From Zhengitettix transpicula (lineage: Eukaryota > Arthropoda > Insecta > Orthoptera > Tetrigidae): DNA of 64,000 bases. Both the position numbers and the translations under genes were made by a program. The notes under the pieces were generated by a model. That model ran no database searches, was not told where the DNA came from, and saw nothing but the letters and a program-made list of their open reading frames with translations. Positions 39,401-52,700 of this stretch are shown here, one piece after another. The stretch is taken from NCBI GenBank assembly GCA_037074705.1, contig JAYJMR010000049.1:1-64000 (forward strand), written 5' to 3'. How positions within the stretch are numbered: the stretch's first letter is position 1; the number at the start of each line of letters is the position of its first letter.

Positions 39401-40812
39401 AAGATTCTTGGTTGGTGAAATTCCAAACAAGTCGTCGAAACGTCGAAATATTACGATATATTAATTAATATTAATGGATTAAGATTTTAGAAGTGCAGGT
39501 TTGAGTAATTTTTATAAAGAAGGAGTCATTTATTATGAAATAAGACTTTGTTATTTGAAGATTCTTGGTTGGTGAAATTCCAAACTTGTCGTCGAAACGT
39601 CGAAATATTACGATATATTAATTAATATTAATGGATTAAGATTTTAGAAGTGCTGGTTTGAGTAATTTTTATAAAGAACGAGTCATTTATTATGAAATAA
39701 GACTTTGTTATTTGAAGATTCTTGGTTGGTGAAATTCCAAACTTGTCGTCGAAACGTCGAAATATTACGATATATTAATTAATATTAATGGATTAAGATT
39801 TTAGAAGTGCAGGTTTGAGTAATTTTTATAAAGAACGAATCATTTATTATGAAATAAGACTTTGTTATTTGAAGATTCTTGGTTGGTGAAATTCCAAACT
39901 TGTCGTCGAAACGTCGAAATATTACGATATATTAATTAATATTAATGGATTAAGATTTTAGAAGTGCAGGTTTGAGTAATTTTTTTAAAGAACGAGTCAT
40001 TTATTATGAAATAAGAGTTTGTTATTTGAAGATTCTTGGTTGGTGAAATTCCAAACTTGTCGTCGAAACGTCGAAATATTACGATATATTAATTAATATT
40101 AATGGATTAAGATTTTAGAAGTGCTGGTTTGAGTAATTTTTATAAAGAACGAGTCATTTATTATGAAATAAGACTTTGTTATTTGAAGATTCTTGGTTGG
40201 TGAAATTCCAAACTTGTCGTCGAAACGTCGAAATATTACGATATATTAATTAATATTAATGGATTAAGATTTTAGAAGTGCAGGTTTGAGTAATTTTTAT
40301 AAAGAACGAGTCATTTATTATGAAATAAGACTTTGTTATTTGAAGATTCTTGGTTGGTGAAATTCCAAACTTGTCGTCGAAACGTCGAAATATTACGATA
40401 TATTAATTAATATTAATAGATTAAGATTTTAGAAGTGCAGGTTTGACTAATTTTTAAACAGAACGTGTCATTTATTATGAAATAAGACTTTGTTATTTGA
40501 AGATTCTTGGTTGGTGAAATTCCAAACTTGTCGTCGAAACGTCGAAATATTTTGATATATTAATTAATATTAATAGATTAAGATTTTAGAAGTGCAGGTT
40601 TGAGTAATTTTTATAAAGAACGAATCATTTAGTATGAAATAAGACTTTGTTATTTGAAGATTCTTGGTTGGTGAAATTCAAAACTTGTCGTCGAAACGTC
40701 GAAATATTGGGATATATTAATTAATATTAATAGATTAAGATTTTAAAAGTGCAGGTTTGAGTAATTTTTATAAAGAACGAGTCATTTATTATGAAATAAG
40801 ACTTTGTTATTT
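36417..40812. repeat. 13-14-unit higher-order repeat inside copy A
   Basis: D units begin at 36417, 38615 and 40656, spaced 14 and 13 units (2198 and 2041 bp). Linked markers repeat at 2041 bp: GGG units at 37255 and 39296, the aacatg or aacaag change near 37387 and 39428, the B unit with aaacag at 38415 and 40456, and the tagtatgaaa change near 38590 and 40630. The same arrangement is carried into copy B with D units near 49439, 51634 and 53679. This is the dominant periodicity of the right half of the window. Confidence 0.88.
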
Positions 40813-41315
40813 GAAGATTCTTGGTTGGTGAAATTCCAAACTTGTCGTCGAAACGTCGAAATATTACGATATATTAATAAATATTAATGGATTAAGATTT
40901 TAGAAGTGCAGGTTTGAGTAATTTTTATAAAGAACGAGTCATTTATTATGAAATAAAACTTTGTTATTTGAAGATTCTTGGTTGGTGAAATTCCAAACTT
41001 GTCGTCGAAACGTCGAAATATTACGATATATTAATTAATATTAATAGATTAAGATTTTAGAAGTGCAGGTTTGAGTAATTTTTATAAAGAACGAGTCATT
41101 TTTTATGAAATAAGACTTTGTTATTTGAAGATTCTTGGTTGGTGAAATTCCAAACTTGTCGTCGAAACGTCGAAATATTACGATATATTAATTAATATTA
41201 ATGGATTAAGATTTTAGAAGTGCAGGTTTGAGTAATTTTTATAAAGAACGAGTCATTTATTATGAAATAAGACTTTGTTATTTGAAGATTCTTGGTTGGT
41301 GAAATTCCAAACTTG

Positions 41316-41327
41316 TCGTCGAAATAT
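41316..41327. repeat. Loss of one 8-bp internal repeat (cgtcgaaa)
   Basis: The consensus has cgtcgaaa twice in tandem at unit 34-49. Here only one copy remains, so the unit is 149 bp. The same deletion is at about 54496 at the matching place in the duplicated block and was therefore inherited through the duplication. Replication slippage between the two 8-mers is the simple cause. Confidence 0.9.
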
Positions 41328-42531
41328 TACGATATATTAATTAATATTAATAGATTAAGATTTTAGAAGTGCAGGTTTGAGTAATTTTTATAAAGAACGA
41401 GTCATTTATTATGAAATAAGACCTTCTTATTTGAAGATTCTTGGTTGGTGAAATTCCAAACTTGTCGTCGAAACGTCGAAATATTTTGATATATTAATTA
41501 ATATTAATAGATAAAGATTTTAGAAGTGCTGGTTTGAGTAATTTTTATAAAGAACGAGTCATTTATTATGAAATAAGACTTTGTTATTTGAAGATTCTTG
41601 GTTGGTGAAATTCCAAACTTGTCGTCGAAACGTCGAAATATTATGATATATTAATTAATATTAACAGATTAAGATTTTAGAAGTGCAGGTTTGAGTAATT
41701 TTTATAAAGAACGAATCATTTATTATGAAATAAGACTTTGTTATTTGAAGATTCTTGGTTGCTGAAATTCCAAACTTGTCGTCGAAACGTCGAAATATTA
41801 TGATATATTAATTAGTATTAATAGATTAAGATTTTAGAAGTGCTGGTTTGAGTAATTTTTATAAAGAACGAGTCATTTATTATGAAATAAGACTTTGTTA
41901 TTTGAAGATTCTTGGTTGGTGAAATTCCAAACTTGTCGTCGAAACGTCGAAATATTACGATATATTAATTAATATTAATGGATTAAGATTTTAGAAGTGC
42001 AGGTTTGAGTAATTTTTATAAAGAACGAGTCATTTATTATGAAATAAGACTTTGTTATTTGAAGATTCTTGGTTGGTGAAATCCCAAACTTGTCGTCGAA
42101 ACGTCGAAATATTACGATATATTAATTAATATTAATGGATTAAGATTTTAGAAGTGCAGGTTTAAGTAATTTTTATAAAGAACGAGTCATTTATTATGAA
42201 ATAAGACTTTGTTATTTGAAGATTCCTGGTTGGTGAAATTCCAAACTTGTCGTCGAAACGTCGAAATATTACGATATATTAATTAATATTAATAGATTAA
42301 GATTTTAGAAGTGCAGGTTTGACTAATTTTTAAAAAGAACGAGTCATTTATTATGAAATAAGACTTTGTTATTTGAAGATTCTTGGTTTGTGAAATTCCA
42401 AACTTGTCGTCGAAACGTCGAAATATTTTGATATATTAAATAATATTAATAGATTAAGATTTTAGAAGTGCTGGTTTGAGTAATTTTTATAAAGAACGAG
42501 TCATTTATTATGAAATAAGACTTTGTTATTT

Positions 42532-44101
42532 GAAGATTCTTGGTTGGTGAAATTCCAAACTTGTCGTCGAAACGTCGAAATATTGGGATATATTAATTAA
42601 TATTAATAGATTAAGATTTTAGAAGTGCAGGTTTGAGTTTTTTTTATAAAGAACGAATCATTTATTATGAAATAAGACTTTGTTATTTGAAGATTCTTGG
42701 TTGCTGAAATTCCAAACTTGTCGTCGAAACGTCGAAATATTATGATATATTAATTAGTATTAATAGATTAAGATTTTAGAAGTGCTGGTTTGAGTAATTT
42801 TTATAAAGAACGAGTCATTTATTATGAAATAAGACTTTGTTATTTGAAGATTCTTGGTTGGTGAAATTCCAAACTTGTCGTCGAAACGTCGAAATATTAC
42901 GATATATTAATTAATATTAATGGATTAAGATTTTAGAAGTGCTGGTTTGAGTAATTTTTATAAAGAACGAGTCATTTATTATGAAATAAGACTTTGTTAT
43001 TTGAAGATTCTTGGTTGGTGAAATTCCAAACTTGTCGTCGAAACGTCGAAATATTACGATATATTAATTAATATTAATGGATTAAGATTTTAGAAGTGCT
43101 GGTTTGAGTAATTTTTATAAAAAACGAGTCAATTATTATGAAATAAGACTTTGTTATTTGAAGATTCTCGGTTGGTGAAATTCCAAACTTGTCGTCGAAA
43201 CGTCGAAATATTACGATATATTAATTAATATTAATAGATTAAGATTTTAGAAGTGCAGGTTTGACTAATTTTTAAAAAGAACGAGTCATTTATTATGAAA
43301 TAAGACTTTGTTATTTGAAGATTCTCGGTTGGTGAAATTCCAAACTTGTCGTCGAAACGTCGAAATATTACGATATATTAATTAATATTAATAGATTAAA
43401 ATTTTAGAAGTGCAGGTTTGAGTTTTTTTTATAAAGAACGAATCATTTATTATGAAATAAGACTTTGTTATTTGAAGATTCTTGGTTGCTGAAATTCCAA
43501 ACTTGTCGTCGAAACGTCGAAATATTATGATATATTAATTAGTATTAATAGATTAAGATTTTAGAAGTGCTGGTTTGAGTAATTTTTATAAAGAACGAGT
43601 CATTTATTATGAAATAAGACTTTGTTATTTGAAGATTCTTGGTTCGTGAAATTCCAAACTTGTCGTCGAAACGTCGAAATATTACGATATATTAATTAAT
43701 ATTAATGGATTAAGATTTTAGAAGTGCTGGTTTGAGTAATTTTTATAAAGAACGAGTCATTTATTATGAAATAAGACTTTGTTATTTGAAGATTCTTGGT
43801 TGGTGAAATTCCAAACTTGTCGTCGAAACGTCGAAATATTACGATATATTAATTAATATTAATGGATTAAGATTTTAGAAGTGCTGGTTTGAGTAATTTT
43901 TATAAAAAACGAGTCAATTATTATGAAATAAGACTTTGTTATTTGAAGATTCTCGGTTGGTGAAATTCCAAACTTGTCGTCGAAACGTCGAAATATTACG
44001 ATATATTAATTAATATTAATAGATTAAGATTTTAGAAGTGCAGGTTTGACTAATTTTTAAAAAGAACGAGTCATTTATTATGAAATAAGACTTTGTTATT
44101 T
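42532..44101. repeat. Tandem duplication of five units (2 x 785 bp)
   Basis: Five units at 42532-43316 are repeated at 43317-44101. Shared private markers are gagtttttttt (about 42635 and 43420), ggttgctgaa (about 42700 and 43485), taaaaaacgagtcaa (about 43118 and 43903) and gattctcgg in the B unit. The first units of the two copies differ: GGG in copy 1 versus ACG with gattctcgg in copy 2. This suggests that the exchange point lies inside that unit. Confidence 0.9.
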
Positions 44102-45513
44102 GATGATTCTTGGTTGGTGAAATTCCAAACTTGTCGTCGAAACGTCGAAATATTACGATATATTAATTAATATTAATGGATTAAGATTTTAGAAGTGCAG
44201 GTTTGAGTAATTTTTATGAAGAACGAGTCATTTATTATGAAATAAGACTTTGTTATTTGAAGATTCTTGGTTGGTGAAATTCCAAACTTGTCGTCGAAAC
44301 GTCGAAATATTACGATATATTAATTAATATTAATGGATTAAGATTTTAGAAGTGCTGGTTTGAGTAATTTTTATAAAGAACGAGTCATTAATTATGAAAT
44401 AAGACTTTGTTATTTGAAGATTCTTGGTTGGTGAAATTCCAAACTTGTCGTCGAAACGTCGAAATATTACGATATATTAATTAATATTAATGGATTAAGA
44501 TTTTAGAAGTGCTGGTTTGAGTAATTTTTATAAAGAACGAGTCATTTATTATGAAATAAGACTTTGTTATTTGAAGATTCTTGGTTGGTGAAATTCCAAA
44601 CTTGTCGTCGAAACGTCGAAATATTACGATATATTAATTAATATTAATGGATTAGGATTTTAGAAGTGCAGGTTTGAGTAATTTTTATAAAGAACGAGTC
44701 ATTTATTATGAAATAAGACTTAGTTATTTGAAGATTCTTGGTTGGTGAAATTCCAAACTTGTCGTCGAAACGTCGAAATATTACGATATATTAATTAATA
44801 TTAATAGATTAAGATTTTAGAAGTGCAGGTTTGAGTAATTTTTATAAAGAACGAGTCATTTATTATGAAATAAGACTTTGTTATTTGAAGATTCTTGGTT
44901 GGTGAAATTCCAAACTTGTCGTCGAAACGTCGAAATATTACGATATATTAATTAATATTAATGGATTAAGATTTTAGAAGTGCAGGTTTGAGTAATTTTT
45001 ATAAAGAACGAATCATTTATTATGAAATAAGACTTTGTTATTTGAAGATTCTTGGTTGGTGAAATTCCAAACTTGTCGTCGAAACGTCGAAATATTACGA
45101 TATATTAATTAATATTAATGGATTAAGATTTTAGAAGTGCAGGTTTGAGTAATTTTTATAAAGAACGAGTCATTTATTATGAAATAAGACTTTGTTATTT
45201 GAAGATTCTTGGTTGGTGAAATTCCAAACTTGTCGTCGAAACGTCGAAATATTACGATATATTAATTAATATTAATGGATTAAGATTTTATAAGTGCAGG
45301 TTTGAGTAATTTTTATAAAGAACGAATCATTTATTATGAAATAAGACTTTGTTATTTGAAGATTCTTGGTTGGTGAAATTTCAAACTTGTCGTCGAAACG
45401 TCGAAATATTATGATATATTAATTAGTATTAATAGATTAAGATTTTAGAAGTGCTGGTTTGAGTAATTTTTATAAAGAACGAGTCATTTATTATGAAATA
45501 AGACTTTGTTATT

Positions 45514-46768
45514 TGAAGATTCTTGGTTGGTGGAATTCCAAACTTGTCGTCGAAACGTCGAAATATTACGATATATTAAATAATATTAATGGATTAAGAT
45601 TTTAGAAGTGCAGGTTTGTGTAATTTTTATAAAGAACGAGTCATTTATTATGAAATAAGACTTTGTTATTTGAAGATTCTTGGTTGGTGAAATTCCAAAC
45701 TTGTCGTCGAAACGTCGAAATATTACGATATATTAATTAATATTAATGGATTAAGATTTTAGAAGTGCAGGTTTGAGTAATTTTTATAAAGAACGAGTCA
45801 TTTATTATGAAATAAGACTTTGTTATTTGAAGATTCTTGGTTGGTGAAATTCCAAACTTGTCGTCGAAACGTCGAAATATTACGATATATTAATTAATAT
45901 TAATGGATTTAAATTTTAGAAGTGCAGGTTTGAGTAATTTTTATAAAGAACGAGTCATTTATTATTAAATAAGACTTTGTTATTTGAAGATTCTTGGTTG
46001 GTGAAATTCCAAACTTGTCGTCGAAACGTCGAAATATTACGATATATTAATTAATATTAATGGATTAAGATTTTAGAAGTGCAGGTTTGAGTAATTTTTA
46101 TAAAGAACGAGTCATTTATTATGAAATAAGACTTTGTTATTTGAAAATTCTTGGTTGGTGAAATTCCAAACTTGTCGTCGAAACGTCGAAATATTACGAT
46201 ATATTAATTAATATTAATAGATTAAGATTTTAGAAGTGCAGGTTTGAGTAATTTTTATAAAGAACGAGTCATTTATTATGAAATAAGACTTTGTTATTTG
46301 AAGATTCTTGGTTGGTGAAATTCCAAACTTGTCGTCGAAACGTCGAAATATTACGATATATTAATTAATATTAATGGATTAAGATTTTAGAAGTGCTGGT
46401 TTGAGTAATTTTTATAAAGAACGAGTCATTTATTATGAAATAAGACTTTGTTATTTGAAGATTCTTGGTTGGTGAAATTCCAAACTTGTCGTCGAAACGT
46501 CGAAATATTACGATATATTAATTAATATTAATGGATGAAGATTTTAGAAGTGCTGGTTTGAGTAATTTTTATAAAGAACGAAACATTTATTATGAAATAA
46601 GACTTTGTTTCTTGAAGATTCTTGGTTGGTGGAATTCCAAACTTGTCGTCGAAACGTCGAAATATTACGATATATTAAATAATATTAATGGATTAAGATT
46701 TTAGAAGTGCAGGTTTGTGTAATTTTTATAAAGAACGAGTCATTTATTATGAAATAAGACTTTGTTAT
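45514..46768. repeat. Seven-unit repeat of the ggtggaattcc unit
   Basis: A distinctive unit with ggtggaattcc, taaataatattaatgg and gtttgtgtaa occurs near 45514-45670 and again near 46613-46768, exactly 7 units (1099 bp) apart. Its third occurrence is in copy A near 33747. This places one more short-range exchange just before and at the start of the copy B block. Confidence 0.8.
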
Positions 46769-49700
46769 TTGAAGATTCTTGGTTGGTGAAATTCCAAACT
46801 TGTCATCGAAACGTCGAAATATTACGATATATTAATTAATATTAATGGATTAAGATTTTAGAAGTGCAGGTTTGAGTAATTTTTATAAAGAACGAGTCAT
46901 TTATTATGAAATAAGACTTTGTTATTTGAAGATTCTTGGTTGGTGAAATTCCAAACTTGTCGTCGAAACGTCGAAATATTACGATATATTAATTAATATT
47001 AATGGATTAAGATTTTAGAAGTGCAGGTTAGAGTAATTTTTATAAAGAACGAGTCATTTATTATGAAATAAGACTTTGTTATTTGAAGATTCTTGGTTGG
47101 TGAAATTCCAAACTTGTCGTCGAAACGTCGAAATATTACGATATATTAATTAATATTAATGGATTAAGATTTTAGAAGTGCAGGTTTGAGTAATTTTTAT
47201 AAAGAACGAGTCATTTATTATGAAATAAGACTTTGTTATTTGAAGATTCTTGGTTGGTGAAATTCCAAACTTGTCGTCGAAACGTCGAAATATTACGATA
47301 TATTAATTAATATTAATAGATTAAGATTTTAGAAGTGCAGGTATGAGTAATTTTTATAAAGAACGAGTCATTTATTATGAAATAAGACTTTGTTATTTGA
47401 AGATTCTTGGTTGGTGAAATTCCAAACTTGTCGTCGAAACCTCGAAATATTACGATATATTAATTAATATTAATGGATTAAGATTTTAGAAGTGCAGGTT
47501 TGAGTAATTTTTATAAAGAACGAGTCATTTATTATGAAATAAGACTTTGTTATTTGAAGATTCTTGGTTGGTGAAATTCCAAACTTGTCGTCGAAACGTC
47601 GAAATATTACGATATGTTAATTAATATTAATAGATTAAGATTTTAGAAGTGCAGGTTTGACTAATTTTTAAAAAGAACGAGTCATTTATTATGAAATAAG
47701 ACTTTGTTATTTGAAGATTCTTGGTTGGTGAAATTCCAAACTTGTCGTCGAAACGTCGAAATATTTTGATATATTAATTAATATTAATAGATTAAGATTT
47801 TAGAAGTGCTGGTTTGAGTAATTTTTATAAAGAACGAATCATTTATTATGAAATAAGACTTTGTTATTTGAAGATTCTTGGTTGGTGAAATTCCAAACTT
47901 GTCGTCGAAACGTCGAAATATTACGATATATTAATTAATGTTAATAGATTAAGATTTTAGAAGTGCAGGTTTGAGTAATTTTTATAAAGAACGAGTCATT
48001 TATTATGAAATAAGACTTTGTTATTTGAAGATTCTTGGTTGGTGAAATTCCAAACTTGTCGTCGAAACGTCGAAATATTACGATATATTAATTAATATTA
48101 ATAGATTAAGATTTTAGAAGTGCAGGTTTGAGTAATTTTTATAAAGAACGAGTCATTTATTATGAAATAAGACTTTGTTATTTGAAGATTCTTGGTTGGT
48201 GAAATTCCAAACTTGTCGTCGAAACGTCGAAATATTACGATATATTAATTAATATTAATAGATTAAGATTTTAGAAGTGCAGGTTTGAGTAATTTTTATA
48301 AAGAACGAGTCATTTATTATGAAATAAGACTTTGTTATTTGAAGATTCTTGGTTGGTGAAATTCCAAACTTGTCGTCGAAACGTCGAAATATTACGATAT
48401 ATTAATTAATATTAATGGAATAAGATTTTAGAAGTGCAGGTTTGAGTAATTTTTATAAAGAACGAGTCATTTATTATGAAATAAGACTTTGTTATTTGAA
48501 GATTCTTGGTTGGTGAAATTCCAAACTTGTCGTCGAAACGTCGAAATATTGGGATATATTAATTAATATTAATGGATTAAGATTTTAGAAGTGCAGGTTT
48601 GAGTAATTTTTATAAAGAACGAGTCATTTATTATGAAATAAGACATTGTTATTTGAAGATTCTTGGTTGGTGAAATTCCAAACTTGTCGTCGAAACGTCG
48701 AAATATTACGATATATTAATTAATATTAATGGATTAAGATTTTAGAAGTGCAGGTTTGATTAATTTTTATAAAGAACGAGTCATTTATTATGAAATAAGA
48801 CTTTGTTATTTGAAGATTCTTGGTTGGTGAAATTCCAAACTTGTCGTCGAAACGTCGAAATATTGGGATATATTAATTAATATTAATAGATTAAGATTTT
48901 AGAAGTGCTGGTTTGAGTAATTTTTATAAAGAACGAGTCATTTATTATGAAATAAGACTTTGTTATTTGAAGATTCTTGGTTGGTGAAATTCCAAACTTG
49001 TCGTCGAAACGTCGAAATATTACGATATATTAATTAATATTAATAGATTAAGATTTTTGAAGTGCAGGTTTGACTAATTTTAAAAAGAACGAGTCATTTA
49101 TTATGAAATAAGACTTTGTTATTTGAAGATTCTTGGTTGGTGAAATTCCAAACTTGTCGTCGAAACGTCGAAATATTTTGATATATTAATTAATATTAAT
49201 AGATTAAGATTTTAGAAGTGCTGGTTTGAGTAATTTTTATAAAGAACGAATCATTTATTATGAAATAAGACTTTGTTATTTGAAGATTCTTGGTTGGTGA
49301 AATTCCAAACTTGTCGTCGAAACGTCGAAATATTATGATATATTAATTAATATTAATAGATTAAGATTTTAGAAGTGCAGGTTTGAGTAATTTTTATAAA
49401 GAACGAATCATTTATTATGAAATAAGACTTTGTTATTTGAAGATTCTTGGTTGGTGAAATTCCAAACTTGTCGTCGAAACGTCGAAATATTGGGATATAT
49501 TAATTAATATTAATAGATTAAGATTTTAAAAGTGCAGTTTGACTAATTTTTATAAAGAACGAGTCATTTATTATGAAATAAGACTTTGTTATTTGAAGAT
49601 TCTTGGTTGGTGAAATTCCAAACTTGTCGTCGAAACGTCGAAATATTACGATATATTAATTAATATTAATGGATTAAGATTTTAGAAGTGCAGGTTTGAG

Positions 49701-52700
49701 TAATTTTTATAAAGAACGAGTCATTTATTATGAAATAAGACTTTGTTATTTGAAGATTCTTGGTTGTGAAATTCCAAACTTGTCGTCGAAACGTCGAAAT
49801 ATTACGATATATTAATTAATATTAATGGATTAAGATTTTAGAAGTGCAGGTTTGAGTAATTTTTATAAAGAACGAGTCATTTATTATGAAATAAGACTTT
49901 GTTATTTGAAGATTCTTGGTTGGTGAAATTCCAAACTTGTCGTCGAAACGTCGAAATATTACGATATATTAATTAATATTAATGGATTAAGATTTTAGAA
50001 GTGCAGGTTTGAGTAATTTTTAAAAAAACGAGTCATTTATTATGAAATAAGACTTTGTTATTTGAAGATTCTTGGTTGGTGAAATTCCAAACTTGTCGTC
50101 GAAACGTCGAAATATTACGATATATTAATTAATATTAATGGAATAAGATTTTAGAAGTGCACGTTTGAGTAATTTTTATAAAGAACGAGTCATTTATTAT
50201 GAAATAAGACTTTGTTATTTGAAGATTCTTGGTTGGTGAAATTCCAAACTTGTCGTCGAAACGTCGAAATATTGGGATATATTAATTAATATTAATAGAT
50301 TAAGATTTTAGAAGTGCAGGTTTGAGTAATTTTTATAAAGAACGAGTCATTTATTATGAAATAAGACTTTGTTATTTGAAGATTCTTGGTTGGTGAAATT
50401 CCAAACATGTCGTCGAAACGTCGAAATATTACGATATATTAATTAATATTAATGGATTAAGATTTTAGAAGTGCAGGTTTGAGTAATTTTTATAAAGAAC
50501 GAGTCATTTATTATGAAATAAGACTTTGTTATTTGAAGATTCTTGGTTGGTGAAATTCCAAACTTGTCGTCGAAACGTCGAAATATTACGATATATTAAT
50601 TAATATTAATGGATTAAGATTTTAGAAGTGCTGGTTTGAGTAATTTTTATAAAGAACGAGTCATTTATTATGAAATAAGACTTTGTTATTTAAAGATTCT
50701 TGGTTGGTGAAATTCCAAACTTGTCGTCGAAACGTCGAAATATTACGATATATTAATTAATATTAATGGATTAAAATTTTAGAAGTGCAGGTTTGAGTAA
50801 TTTTTATAAAGAACGAATCATTTATTATGAAATAAGACTTTGTTATTTGAAGATTCTTGGTTGGTGAAATTCCAAACTTGTCGTCGAAACGTCGAAATAT
50901 TACGATATATTAATTAATATTCATGGATTAAGATTTTAGAAGTGCAGGTTTGAGTAATTTTTATAAAGAACGAGTCATTTATTATGAAATAAGACTTTGT
51001 TATTTGAAGATTCTTGGTTGGTGAAATTCCAAACTTGTCGTCGAAACGTCGAAATATTACGATATATTAATTAATATTAATGGATTAAGATTTTAGAAGT
51101 GCTGGTTTGAGTAATTTTTATAAAGAACGAGTCATTTATTATGAAATAAGACTTTGTTATTTGAAGATTCTTGGTTGGTGAAATTCCAAACTTGTCGTCG
51201 AAACGTCGAAATATTACGATATATTAATTAGTATTAATGGATTAAGATTTTAGAAGTGCAGGTTTGAGTAATTTTTATAAAGAACGAGTCATTTATTATG
51301 AAATAAGACTTTGTTATTTGAAGATTCTTGGTTGGTGAAATTCCAAACTTGTCGTCGAAACGTCGAAATATTACGATATATTAATTAATATTAATAGATT
51401 AAGATTTTAGAAGTGCAGGTTTGACTAATTTTTAAACAGAAAGTGTCATTTATTATGAAATAAGACTTTGTTATTTGAAGATTCTTGGTTGGTGAAATTC
51501 CAAACTTGTCGTCGAAACGTCGAAATATTTTGATATATTAATTAGTATTAATAGATTAAGATTTTAGAAGTGCAGGTTTGAGTAATTTTTATAAAGAACG
51601 AATCATTTAGTATGAAATTAGACTTTGTTATTTGAAGATTCTTGGTTGGTGAAATTCCAAACTTGTCGTCGAAACGTCGAAATATTGGGATATATTAATT
51701 AATATTAATAGATTAAGATTTTAAAAGTGCAGGTTTGACTAATTTTTATAAAGAACGAGTCATTTATTATGAAATAAGACTTTGTTATTTGAAGATTCTT
51801 GGTTGGTGAAATTCCAAACTTGTCGTCGAAACGTCGAAATATTACGATATATTAATTAATATTAATTTATTAAGATTTTAGAAGTGCAGGTTTGAGTAAT
51901 TTTTATAAAGAAAGAGTCATTTATTATGAAATAAGACTTTGTTATTTGAAGATTCTTGGTTGGTGAAATTCCAAACTTGTCGTCGAAACGTCGAAATATT
52001 ACGATATATTAATTAATATTAATGGATTAAGATTTTAGAAGTGCAGGTTTGAGTAATTTTTATAAAGAACGAGTCATTTATTATGAAATAAAACTTTGTT
52101 ATTTGAAGATTCTTGGTTGGTGAAATTCCAAACTTGTCGTCGAAACGTCGAAATATTACGATATATTAATTAATATTAATGGAATAAGATTTTAGAAGTG
52201 CAGGTTTGAGTAATTTTTATAAAGAACGAGTCATTTATTATGAAATAAGACTTTGTTATTTGAAGATTCTTGGTTGGTGAAATTCCAAACTTGTCGTCGA
52301 AACGTCGAAATATTGGGATATATTAATTAATATTAATAGATTAAGATTTTAGAAGTGCAGGTTTGAGTAATTTTTATAAAGAACGAGTCATTTATTATGA
52401 AATAAGACTTTGTTATTTGAAGATTCTTGGTTGGTGAAATTCCAAACAAGTCGTCGAAACGTCGAAATATTACGATATATTAATTAATATTAATGGATTA
52501 AGATTTTAGAAGTGCAGGTTTGAGTAATTTTTATAAAGAACGAGTCATTTATTATGAAATAAGACTTTGTTATTTGAAGATTCTTGGTTGGTGAAATTCC
52601 AAACTTGTCGTCGAAACGTCGAAATATTACGATATATTAATTAATATTAATGGATTAAGATTTTAGAAGTGCTGGTTTGAGTAATTTTTATAAAGAACGA

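Larger units (their letters stand above)
32964..41589. repeat. 55-unit duplicated block, copy A (8626 bp)
   Basis: Private changes here recur about 13 kb downstream: tattaaataag near 33098, gatgaag plus aacgaaacat near 33711, ggtggaattcc near 33762, gtttgtgtaa near 33848, gttagagtaa at 34161, gtatgagtaa near 34477, aatgttaat near 35070, agacattg near 35776, aacatgtcg at 37384, taaacagaaagtg at 38414, aacaagtcg at 39425, an 8-base deletion near 41316 and accttcttat at 41421. The offset is 12865-12866 bp, then 13019-13023, then 13180, so the other copy gained one unit at each of two places. The match ends after the unit starting at 41433. Confidence 0.93.
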
